39,042 bases of DNA, taken from contig JBBKWJ010000078.1 in assembly GCA_037968895.1 (NCBI GenBank), positions 1 to 39,042 of the forward strand, given 5' to 3'. This document shows positions 1-7,022 of the stretch, piece by piece. Below the pieces are notes generated by a model. That model did no database searches, was not told the origin of the DNA, and saw nothing but the letters and a program-made list of their open reading frames with translations. Position 1 is the first letter of the stretch. The number at the start of each line of letters is the position of its first letter. The translations under genes were made by a program, and so were the position numbers. The DNA is from JBBKWJ01 sp037968895. GTDB taxonomy: Bacteria > Actinomycetota > Acidimicrobiia > Acidimicrobiales > SZUA-35.

Positions 1-242
1 GCTTCAGGCGCCACCGCCACGAGCGAGGCGACGTCAGCTTCGACCGAGACATCAGAGCGAACAAACCGCAGTCGATCGCCGAATTGATCTAGCTCGGCCA
101 GAAGAGATTCGCCTGCCGCAACGTTCATGTCGCCGACAACAACCGATGCGCCCTCTTCGAGGAAGCGCTTCGCTGTTGCCTTACCCATGCCACTGGCGCC
201 ACCGGTGATCACGGCGACGCGTCCTTCTAATTGTCCACTCAT
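1..242 (-). CDS. Short-chain dehydrogenase/reductase, N-terminal part (cut by window edge)
   Basis: This is the first 80 codons of an SDR-family NAD(P)-dependent oxidoreductase. The Rossmann nucleotide-binding motif TGGASGMG lies at residues 13-20. An Asp at residue 38, at the end of the second strand (VVVGDMN), usually favours NAD(H) over NADP(H) in this family. The catalytic Ser/Tyr/Lys part lies outside the window, so substrate and activity cannot be judged. The ATG at 242 has an AGGGG-type ribosome site about 7 bases upstream. The gene sits 19 bases after another SDR and the acyl-CoA dehydrogenase on the same strand, so it probably belongs to one fatty-acid or alcohol-oxidation operon. 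Confidence 0.85.
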   Translation of the reverse strand, partial: MSGQLEGRVAVITGGASGMGKATAKRFLEEGASVVVGDMNVAAGESLLAELDQFGDRLRFVRSDVSVEADVASLVAVAPE

Positions 243-261
243 CTTGTTTCCCCTCGTTCGA

Positions 262-1023
262 CTACCGCCAACTTTGGCCGCCACCCCACACATTTAGCTT
301 TTCACCGGTGATGTAGCTCGCCTTATCGGACACGAAGTAGCACACCGCGTTGGCGATGTCTTCTGGTTGGCAGACACGGCCAAACGGCATCACGGCGTCG
401 AGAGTGCGAATGTCGTCGACACCAGCTGCTCCCTTCACGAGTCGGCGTCCCATATCGGTCTCGACCAGACCAGGGGCGACGATGTTGACCCTGATGCCGT
501 TTGCTCGCTCCTCTTTGGCCAGCGTGAGGGCAAGCGACTCAAGTGCCGCTTTCCCCATACTGTACGGCGCACCGTTTGCGCCGTGACTTAGGGTTGCCAC
601 CGACGACACCATCACGATGGCGGCGCTGTCGTGCGTTCGTAGGTGGGGTACCGCGACAGAGCACAGATGGTGGGGACCAAGGGCGTGGGTGGCCATCACC
701 CGCTGGAGTTCTTCGGCTTCGGTATCGACGACCATTCGGCCCCGGCTTGCGATACCACCGTTGTTGACGAGCACATGGAATGCGCCAAAATGAGCGATCG
801 TGCTCGCCACTGTACGAAGGTTGTCGTCTTGATTCGTGACGTCGGCCTGCACCGCAAGTGCCGTCCGGCCGAGCGCTTCAATCTCGGCAACCGTCTCGGC
901 GGCCGACGATGCGTCCTTCCGATAAGTAACGGCAACCTCAAAGCCATCGCGGGCAAGTCCGAGCGCAATGCCTCGACCGATGCCGCGGCTCCCTCCGGTA
1001 ACAATTGCCACTCGCTGTGTCAT
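262..1023 (-). CDS. SDR family oxidoreductase (FabG-like), 253 aa
   Basis: This is a full-length classical SDR of usual size. The cofactor loop TGGSRGIG is at residues 9-16. Basic residues R35/K36 after the second strand suggest NADP(H). The NNGG motif (87-90) stands where most members have NNAG, and the catalytic Ser (140/141), Tyr154 and Lys158 (YSMGK) are present. The usual fourth catalytic Asn (N-x-x-G) appears to be His113, a deviation worth noting. The C-terminal 'YITGEKLNVWGGG' is the normal substrate-loop end. The start ATG at 1023 has GGAG 8 bases upstream. It lies 32 bases after the acyl-CoA dehydrogenase, which suggests a 3-hydroxyacyl-CoA or related alcohol as substrate (inference). 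Confidence 0.9.
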   Translation of the reverse strand: MTQRVAIVTGGSRGIGRGIALGLARDGFEVAVTYRKDASSAAETVAEIEALGRTALAVQADVTNQDDNLRTVASTIAHFGAFHVLVNNGGIASRGRMVVDTEAEELQRVMATHALGPHHLCSVAVPHLRTHDSAAIVMVSSVATLSHGANGAPYSMGKAALESLALTLAKEERANGIRVNIVAPGLVETDMGRRLVKGAAGVDDIRTLDAVMPFGRVCQPEDIANAVCYFVSDKASYITGEKLNVWGGGQSWR

Positions 1024-1055
1024 TTCATTGTCTCCGTTTTCGTTTCGTTTGCGAG

Positions 1056-2294
1056 CTAGATCGGCAGATCACCCGTCGCTCGACGAGTACTTCCCTCATC
1101 GGTATACGCAGCAATCGTGCGCTGCGCAATTCGCATCTGATGCACCTCGTCGGCACCATCGGCAAAGCGGGCCCATCGAGCATGTTGGTACATGTGCGCC
1201 AATGGAGTATCTGTGCTGTACCCGAGTGCTCCGTGAACCTGGATCGAGCGGTCGATTATTCGGCCAAGACTGTTGGCCACAAAGTGTTTCGTCATAGACA
1301 CTTCGGCCTTGAAGTCTTGCTTGGTATCGATCTTGTGCGCCGCGTGCAGCACCATGAGCTTCGACTGGTAGAGCTCCATTGCTGAGTCAGCGATCATCCA
1401 CTGGATGCCTTGCTTCTCGGCCAAAAGCGATCCGTGGCTGTATCGATTGAGCGAGCGATCGACCATCATGTCGAGTGCCGTTTCGGCCTGGGCAATCCAT
1501 CGCATGCAGTGGGCGAGGCGCGCTGGCCCCAACCGGTATTGGCCGAGCAGGTGACCCTGACCGCGGCCTCCGAGCATCTGATCGTTGTGCACCCGAAGAT
1601 CCTCGATCACAATTTCGCTATGGCCTGTACCCCCATGCATGGTCTCAACTTCGCGCACATCGTTCCAGCCCTCTGACGGCAGATCGATAATGAACGCGCT
1701 GTTCGCGGCCTGGGGAATATCGGGATTGTCTTCGGTACGGCACACGAGGATCGCAAAGTTGGCCCGTCGTGCGTTTGAGATAAACCACTTGTGTCCGTTG
1801 ATGACCCACTCGTCCCCGTCTTGGTATGCGCTGGTCTGGATCAGTGTCGGGTCGGAGCCAGCCACCTCGGGCTCTGTCATCGCAAAACACGACCATGTCT
1901 TACCTTCGCACAACGGACGTAAGTATTTCTCGGCCTGCTCCGGAGTAGCCCAGTGAAGCAGCGTGTGCATATTGCCTTCGTCTGGCGCTTGGCAATTAAA
2001 GACCCATGGCCCGTACCGAGACTTGGCTGCCTCGGCTTGCACCATCGCGAGTTCAACATGGGTTAAGCCCATACCGCCCCATTCCTCCGGCATATGGGGA
2101 AGCCAGATACCGGCCTTGTGCGCCCGCTTCCGCAATGCGATGAGCGCTTCGATGCGGGATTTGCCTTCGAGTGGATCGACGCCGTCCCCTCCATCGATGC
2201 GCGCTTCCTCCGGCTTGATCACCTCGTCGACAAACGCGCGGACGCGCATTCGAATCTCTTCGAGTTCGGGCGAGAGGGTGAAGTCGATGGCCAT
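1056..2294 (-). CDS. Acyl-CoA dehydrogenase, ACAD10/11-like
   Basis: This is an FAD-dependent alpha,beta-dehydrogenase of acyl-CoA thioesters, 412 residues, normal length. The family signature AMTEPEVAGSDPT is at residues 138-150, and the FAD/dimer region GALGYSTDTPLAHMYQ lies near residue 355. The segment FADGADEVH near residue 380 is where the ACAD10/11-like branch carries an Asp in place of the usual catalytic Glu (family knowledge, residue equivalence inferred). The ATG at 2294 has GAAGGA 8 bases upstream. The gene leads a minus-strand run with two SDRs. Branched, hydroxylated or long-chain substrates are all possible. It diverges from the alpha/beta hydrolase at 2409. Confidence 0.93.
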   Translation of the reverse strand: MAIDFTLSPELEEIRMRVRAFVDEVIKPEEARIDGGDGVDPLEGKSRIEALIALRKRAHKAGIWLPHMPEEWGGMGLTHVELAMVQAEAAKSRYGPWVFNCQAPDEGNMHTLLHWATPEQAEKYLRPLCEGKTWSCFAMTEPEVAGSDPTLIQTSAYQDGDEWVINGHKWFISNARRANFAILVCRTEDNPDIPQAANSAFIIDLPSEGWNDVREVETMHGGTGHSEIVIEDLRVHNDQMLGGRGQGHLLGQYRLGPARLAHCMRWIAQAETALDMMVDRSLNRYSHGSLLAEKQGIQWMIADSAMELYQSKLMVLHAAHKIDTKQDFKAEVSMTKHFVANSLGRIIDRSIQVHGALGYSTDTPLAHMYQHARWARFADGADEVHQMRIAQRTIAAYTDEGSTRRATGDLPI

Positions 2295-2393
2295 CGAAAG
2301 GTCCTTCAGCTGAGGTCGGTCATAGATCCAATTGGGACCCTATGCGAAAACCTTGCCCAACTCGAAGTCCGTTAGATCTCCTGAGCGACTCCC

Positions 2394-2402
2394 TGCAATA
2401 CT
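2394..2402 (+). promoter_or_regulatory. Candidate extended -10 for a leaderless transcript
   Basis: TGC followed by AATACT (hexamer 2397-2402) ends exactly 6 bases before the ATG at 2409, so transcription would begin at or next to the A of the start codon. No Shine-Dalgarno sequence is visible. The same layout recurs upstream of the MerR, patatin and LLM genes. Confidence 0.45.
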
Positions 2403-2408
2403 CTCGCC

Positions 2409-3215
2409 ATGGCCCCGACGACACATATCTCGACCGCATCAGACGACACCACGCTCTCATGGACTCGACATGGAGCCGGTGCTCCCGTCATCTTGGTGCA
2501 CGGCATCACTGAGCGAGGCGAGTCATGGGGCCCCGTCGCCGACGCACTGGCAACGACGCACGATGTCATCGCGGTTGACCTCAGAGGCCACGGCGAGTCT
2601 GGCAAGGCCAGCGACTACGGACTCGCTGCGATGGCAGGCGACATTGCTGTCGTGATGGAAGACGCAGGCGTGTCGATGCCTCACCTCGTCGGCCACTCGT
2701 TGGGGGGAGCCGTCGTGTCTGCGGCTGGTGCTGCATTCCCCGTCGCCTCAGTCATCAACGTCGACCAATCACTCAACCTCGGGGGCTTCAAAGACCAGCT
2801 TGGAGCGGTCGAGGAGCCTCTCCGCGATGCCGCATCGTTTCCCTTCGTGATTGAAGGTCTATTCGAGCAGCTTGTCGGGACCGAACTCGGTGCAGACGAG
2901 CGAGCCCGGATCGGAGCGCTTCGCTCGGCCGATCAAGCGGTAGTGCTTGGTGTCTGGAACGACATTCTCACGTCGTCGGTCGAAGAGATCGACGCAATTG
3001 TCAACGGAGCGCTCGCCGCGTTCGCTGAGTCTCCTGTTCCCTACTTGTCGCTCTTTGGAATCGACCCAGGTCCCGACTATGGCGAGTGGCTCGGGGCAAG
3101 AGTGCCGGGCGCCGTCGTTGAGCTTTGGGACAACAACGGTCACTACCCACACCTTGTCTCCCCCGACCGGTTCGTGGCGAGGGCCCGTGAGTTCTGGGCA
3201 TCGGCCAATAGCTAG
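2409..3215 (+). CDS. Alpha/beta hydrolase, 268 aa
   Basis: This is a single-domain alpha/beta-hydrolase of typical length. The oxyanion strand ILVHG is at residues 28-32 and the nucleophile elbow GHSLGG holds Ser97. A late Asp lies in LFGIDPGPDYG, and a C-terminal His in NGHYPHLVSPDRF completes the triad. No signal peptide is present, so it is likely cytoplasmic. It resembles esterase/haloperoxidase/lactonase-type hydrolases, but the substrate cannot be read from sequence. It diverges from the acyl-CoA dehydrogenase across a 114-base gap, so shared control with that operon is possible. The start is set by the candidate leaderless promoter 6 bases upstream. Confidence 0.9.
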   Translation: MAPTTHISTASDDTTLSWTRHGAGAPVILVHGITERGESWGPVADALATTHDVIAVDLRGHGESGKASDYGLAAMAGDIAVVMEDAGVSMPHLVGHSLGGAVVSAAGAAFPVASVINVDQSLNLGGFKDQLGAVEEPLRDAASFPFVIEGLFEQLVGTELGADERARIGALRSADQAVVLGVWNDILTSSVEEIDAIVNGALAAFAESPVPYLSLFGIDPGPDYGEWLGARVPGAVVELWDNNGHYPHLVSPDRFVARAREFWASANS

Positions 3216-3265
3216 CTGAGGCCTGGCTTCGTTCGCATGCGTCGATCAACCCTAGAGTGACGGCA

Positions 3266-4051
3266 ATGAACGTTGTTGGTTGGCCCGTTGTTGTCGCCTC
3301 GCTCTCGCTCGTATTTTTGGCCCTTGGTCTCGGCGTTGCGTTCCGTCTTAGCGTGAGCAAAGACATCGCAATCGCAAGCGCTAGGGCCGCCGTGCAACTG
3401 CTTGCCGTTGGCTTTCTACTCAACTACATGCTCGACTCAGCGGGGGCCGATTGGTGGGCGGCGCTGTGGGTCGTCGTCATGACCGTGATTGCGATCGCGA
3501 CTGTGCGAAAGCGCGCTGGGTTCAAGATCAAGGGCCTGACCGTAACAACTGCTGCTGCCGTTATTTTCACCGCGGCTATCAGCATTGCCGTCACCTTCGG
3601 CTTCGGCGTGCTCGACTACGAGCCCGTCTCGCTGATCGTTATCGCCGGGATCACAATAGGGAACGCGGTGCCCTCCGCCGTCTTAGCCGCCAAACAATCA
3701 GTAGCAAGTAGTCGAGAACGGATTGGAGAAATTGAGGCGGCGCTTGCACTCGGGTTCGATCGCCGCGCGTTGTTGCGGTTCATGGCCCCTCGAGTGGCCA
3801 GCGCGGCGCTGATTCCCCAGATCGAGCGAACGAAGGTCGTCGGCCTCATCGCCCTTCCTGGCGCAATGACCGGGCTGCTGCTTGGTGGCGTCGACCCTGT
3901 CGATGCAGTGGTACTCCAGCTGCTCGTGATGTATCTCGTCCTTGGCTCAGCGGCCGTCTGCATAATCGCGGTCGTCGCGACCATCATTACTCAGACGGTG
4001 AGTCCGACGATGACAGTTGCTGACTGGGTCAGGCCCGAGGCGACCTCCTAG
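3266..4051 (+). CDS. FetB/YbbM-family (UPF0014) ABC permease
   Basis: This is a polytopic membrane protein of about 7 helices and 261 residues, matching the family length. It carries the diagnostic block ALIPQIERTKVVGLIALPGAMTG-like at residues 180-205 (PQIERTKVVGLIALPG) and GVDPVDAVVLQ, seen in FetB/YbbM proteins. In E. coli FetAB is linked to iron export and oxidative-stress resistance. No FetA-type ATPase gene is adjacent, so the partner must be encoded elsewhere, or this is an orphan. ATG 3266 is preferred because TAGAGT (3253-3258) lies 7 bases upstream. GTG 3257, in frame, adds three residues and has no ribosome site either. It lies just upstream of the metal-export locus, so a metal-related role is plausible. 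Confidence 0.85.
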   Translation: MNVVGWPVVVASLSLVFLALGLGVAFRLSVSKDIAIASARAAVQLLAVGFLLNYMLDSAGADWWAALWVVVMTVIAIATVRKRAGFKIKGLTVTTAAAVIFTAAISIAVTFGFGVLDYEPVSLIVIAGITIGNAVPSAVLAAKQSVASSRERIGEIEAALALGFDRRALLRFMAPRVASAALIPQIERTKVVGLIALPGAMTGLLLGGVDPVDAVVLQLLVMYLVLGSAAVCIIAVVATIITQTVSPTMTVADWVRPEATS

Positions 4052-4091
4052 AACGAGCAGTTAGAAAAACCTTCCTGTTGACTAGAACCTT

Positions 4092-4100
4092 TGCTATGCT
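4092..4100 (+). promoter_or_regulatory. Extended -10 promoter of merR, leaderless
   Basis: TGC plus TATGCT (hexamer 4095-4100) ends 6 bases before the ATG at 4107 and predicts a leaderless mRNA. A 17-base spacer points to a poor -35 (TTCCTG, 4072-4077), as expected for an activator-dependent promoter. AACCTT occurs twice in direct orientation, at 4068-4073 and 4087-4092, and could form part of the MerR operator. I do not see the long perfect dyad with a 19-20 base spacer typical of MerR-activated promoters. Confidence 0.5.
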
Positions 4101-4106
4101 GTCACG

Positions 4107-4529
4107 ATGAAGATTGGTGAACTCGCAGACGCCACAGCCGTAACCGCGAAGACAGTTCGATACTACGAATCAATAGGGATTCTGGCCGCCCCCGAACGGA
4201 CGCCTTCCGGTTATCGAGACTACAAACCAGAGGCCGTCGAGCGGCTTCAGTTCATTCGCGACGCGCAGGCTTCTGGTCTCACTCTGGCCGAGATCCAGTC
4301 CGTCCTAGAACTCAAAGACTCAGGGGCCCGAAGCTGCGCCCACACGTCCGCACTCCTATCACGCCACCTGACAGAAATCGACGATCAGATTGCTCGCCTA
4401 CAAGAGGCGCGTCAACAACTTGTCGTCCTCGCTGACCGTGCCGATGGCGTTGATCCCGCGTCGTGTACCGACCCAAATCGATGCCAAGTCATCGCCCCAC
4501 TTGACATTACAGTCGAGGGGAAGGTTTAG
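4107..4529 (+). CDS. MerR-family heavy-metal-responsive regulator
   Basis: This is a dimeric DNA-bending transcription activator, 140 residues, the usual length. The winged helix-turn-helix is at residues 1-70 (KIGELADAT, TVRYYESIGIL, RTPSGYRDY), followed by a long dimerisation helix at about 80-115. Candidate metal ligands are Cys77, Cys120 and Cys126. CueR-type Cu(I) sensors have Ser at position 77, whereas ZntR/CadR-type divalent sensors have Cys, so the sequence alone favours a Zn/Cd/Pb-type sensor. However, it is followed 9 bases later by a copper-type ATPase, so the inducing metal is uncertain. It probably activates its own operon, including the ATPase. Confidence 0.92.
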   Translation: MKIGELADATAVTAKTVRYYESIGILAAPERTPSGYRDYKPEAVERLQFIRDAQASGLTLAEIQSVLELKDSGARSCAHTSALLSRHLTEIDDQIARLQEARQQLVVLADRADGVDPASCTDPNRCQVIAPLDITVEGKV

Positions 4530-4538
4530 AATCACCAA

Positions 4539-6974
4539 ATGCTCACTAGTGACGCCACCGACCTCGTACGAATCGACCTTGCGGTCGAAGGAATGACCTG
4601 TTCGGCATGCTCAAACCAAATCCAGCGCCAACTGTCAAAACTCGATGGCATCGCTGATGCTCGGGTGAATTTCGCCAACGGTCGGGCAACGATTCTGCAC
4701 GATGGCAGCGTTGAGCGCGACACGTTGACGTCGACAATCGAATCTCTGGGCTACGCCGTACCGGACACGCCTGACAACGAAGGGGCCGAGCAGCGTCGCC
4801 AAGATGATCTCTGGCGACGCTTGGTTATTGCCGTCATCTTCGGCATTCCCGTCGTCATCATTTCCATGATCCACCAACTCCACTTCGCTGGTTGGGACTG
4901 GGTCGTTGGTGCGCTCGCCACACCGATCATCTTCTGGTCAGGGTGGGGATTCCACCGCGCCGCCTGGAAGAACATCCGTCACGGTTCGACCACGATGGAC
5001 ACTCTGGTGTCGATGGGAACGCTGTCGGCATGGCTCTGGTCCGCGGTTGTACTGATCGGCGGCGTCGAAGGCGGCAATGTCTACTTCGAGACTGGGGCCG
5101 TCATCGTCGCCCTTATTCTCCTTGGCAAGTGGCTTGAGTTAAGGGCAAAACGATCGTCGGGCGACGCAATCCGCGCCTTGGCCGACCTAGGAGCGAGCAC
5201 CGCTCGCCTCGAGGATGGCACCGAGATTGCCCGCGAAGACCTCGAAGTTGGAACCAGATTTGTCGTCCGTCCCGGTGAGAAGCTTGCGACCGACGGCGTG
5301 ATCGTGTCTGGCACCTCAGCGATCGACGCATCAATGGTCACCGGTGAGCCAGTTCCGGTAGAAGTTGGGCCTGGTGACGAAGTCATCGGGGCCACCATCA
5401 ACACAAACGGCTCCCTAGTTGTGGAAGCAACGAGGGTTGGCGCCGATACCGCGCTTGCCCAAATCATCCACCTTGTCGACCAAGCTCAAGGAAGTCGAGC
5501 CGAAGTCCAGCGGCTAGCGGACAAGGTCTCGTCCGTATTCGTGCCGACGGCTATTGGCGTCGCCCTACTCACGCTCGTCGGGTGGTTCATTACCGGCCAT
5601 TCGGCCGACGACGCATTCACCGCAGCAGTCGCCGTGTTGATCATCGCATGCCCATGCGCCCTCGGACTCGCAACTCCACTCGGCATCATGGTTGGCACAG
5701 GCCGTGGCGCCCAGCTTGGCGTCATCATCAAGGGTGGCGAAGTCCTCGAAGACACCAGACAGATCGACACCATTGTTCTCGATAAGACTGGCACCGTCAC
5801 CGAAGGTCGTATGGAGATGGCCTACATCGTGGCTCCCAGCGGCGATAACGACCAACTGCTTCACCTGGCCGGGTCACTCGAATCACGATCCGAACACCCC
5901 ATCGCCAAGGCAATTGCCTCGGCCGCTCCGGCACCGCTTGACGTAACGAGCTTCGAAAACCGACCGGGATTTGGTGTGTCTGGAACCATCGACGACACGC
6001 CTGTCTTCGTGGGACGACGATCGCTCTTTGACAAAATCCCGGCAGCCGTCGAAGCCGCCGCCGCCGAAGCCGAAGGTTCGGGCCAAACTGCGATCTTCGT
6101 TGGCCGTGGCCCGACCGCCGAGGCCGTGATCGTCGTTGCCGACAAGATCAAGCCAACGTCGAAAGCCGCCATTGCTGCGTTCCACGATCAAGGCCTGACG
6201 GTCACCCTGCTCACTGGCGACAACCGGCTCGCGGCCGAAATGGTCGGCGCCGAGGTTGGCGTCGACAACGTCATCGCCGAAGTATTCCCAGACGACAAGG
6301 CGGCCGAGATTAGGCGCCTTCAAGCCGAAGGACGTCGCGTCGCCATGGTCGGCGACGGCATCAACGATGCCCCTGCATTAGCCCAAGCCGACCTCGGCAT
6401 TGCAGTGGGAACAGGCACCGATGTTGCGATGGAGGCATCAGACCTCACGGTTGTTACTGGCGACCTCAGAGCAGTGGCCGACGCCATTGCTCTCGCTCGC
6501 CGAACCCTCAGCACGATCCGAGGCAACCTGTTCTGGGCGTTCGCCTACAACGCAGCAGCGATCCCGCTCGCGGCCTTCGGAGTACTTAACCCGATGATTG
6601 CTGCAGGCGCCATGGGGGTCTCGTCACTCTTCGTAGTCTCAAACAGTCTTCGTCTTCGCCGATTCACCGGCTACAGGCCTCCATCAGGTGGGGCTGTAAC
6701 CGCTGCACCCACAACTGCTGCACCCGAAATCACCGAACCACTACCTACCCTCCCCGAGGAGCACACTTCAATGAGCACCACCGACCTCACCTACTCCGTT
6801 CCAGGAATCAGCTGTGGCCACTGCAAAGCAGCCATCGAGCGCAGCGTCGCCACGGTTGACGATGTCACAAAGGTCGACGTCGACGTCGATACAAAGACCG
6901 TCAACGTTTCTGGCGGCGACGACGCTGCCATCGTCGCCGCGATTCAAGACGCTGGCTACGAAATAGCGGTCTAG
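4539..6974 (+). CDS. copA: Copper-translocating P1B-type ATPase with C-terminal CopZ-like domain
   Basis: This 811-residue inner-membrane ATPase is predicted to export Cu(I). Features in order: N-terminal heavy-metal domain with MTCSAC (Cys21, Cys24); actuator motif TGEPVP; transmembrane CPC at 371-373; phosphorylation motif DKTGT (Asp415); SEHPIAKA nucleotide-site His; TGDN; GDGINDAPALAQ hinge. The late helices contain AYNAAAIPLAA and MGVSSLFVVSNSLRL, the P1B-1 (Cu+) signature residues. A Pro/Thr/Ala-rich linker (about 715-744) then joins a second heavy-metal domain with SCGHC (Cys759, Cys762). That domain is exactly CopZ-sized and has its own ribosome site and ATG. The ATPase follows merR by 9 bases. 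Confidence 0.95.
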   Translation: MLTSDATDLVRIDLAVEGMTCSACSNQIQRQLSKLDGIADARVNFANGRATILHDGSVERDTLTSTIESLGYAVPDTPDNEGAEQRRQDDLWRRLVIAVIFGIPVVIISMIHQLHFAGWDWVVGALATPIIFWSGWGFHRAAWKNIRHGSTTMDTLVSMGTLSAWLWSAVVLIGGVEGGNVYFETGAVIVALILLGKWLELRAKRSSGDAIRALADLGASTARLEDGTEIAREDLEVGTRFVVRPGEKLATDGVIVSGTSAIDASMVTGEPVPVEVGPGDEVIGATINTNGSLVVEATRVGADTALAQIIHLVDQAQGSRAEVQRLADKVSSVFVPTAIGVALLTLVGWFITGHSADDAFTAAVAVLIIACPCALGLATPLGIMVGTGRGAQLGVIIKGGEVLEDTRQIDTIVLDKTGTVTEGRMEMAYIVAPSGDNDQLLHLAGSLESRSEHPIAKAIASAAPAPLDVTSFENRPGFGVSGTIDDTPVFVGRRSLFDKIPAAVEAAAAEAEGSGQTAIFVGRGPTAEAVIVVADKIKPTSKAAIAAFHDQGLTVTLLTGDNRLAAEMVGAEVGVDNVIAEVFPDDKAAEIRRLQAEGRRVAMVGDGINDAPALAQADLGIAVGTGTDVAMEASDLTVVTGDLRAVADAIALARRTLSTIRGNLFWAFAYNAAAIPLAAFGVLNPMIAAGAMGVSSLFVVSNSLRLRRFTGYRPPSGGAVTAAPTTAAPEITEPLPTLPEEHTSMSTTDLTYSVPGISCGHCKAAIERSVATVDDVTKVDVDVDTKTVNVSGGDDAAIVAAIQDAGYEIAV
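6756..6773 (+). promoter_or_regulatory. Internal ribosome site and ATG for a separate CopZ-like 67-aa product
   Basis: GAGGAG (6756-6761) lies 9 bases before an in-frame ATG at 6771 inside copA. Translation from here to 6974 would give a 67-residue heavy-metal-associated protein with SCGHC, the length of stand-alone CopZ chaperones. The preceding linker is low complexity. One mRNA could therefore give both the fused ATPase and a free chaperone. That is inferred from the ribosome site and length only. Confidence 0.5.
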
Positions 6975-7022
6975 CCGGCCACGACCCTCGCCGGCACCGT
7001 TTCCGCTAACGTGGTGCGGCGC

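Noticed and set aside
4078..4100. TTGACT with TATGCT as a -35/-10 pair for merR
   Set aside because: The spacer would be only 11 bases, too short even compared with usual promoters and opposite to the long spacers of MerR-controlled promoters.
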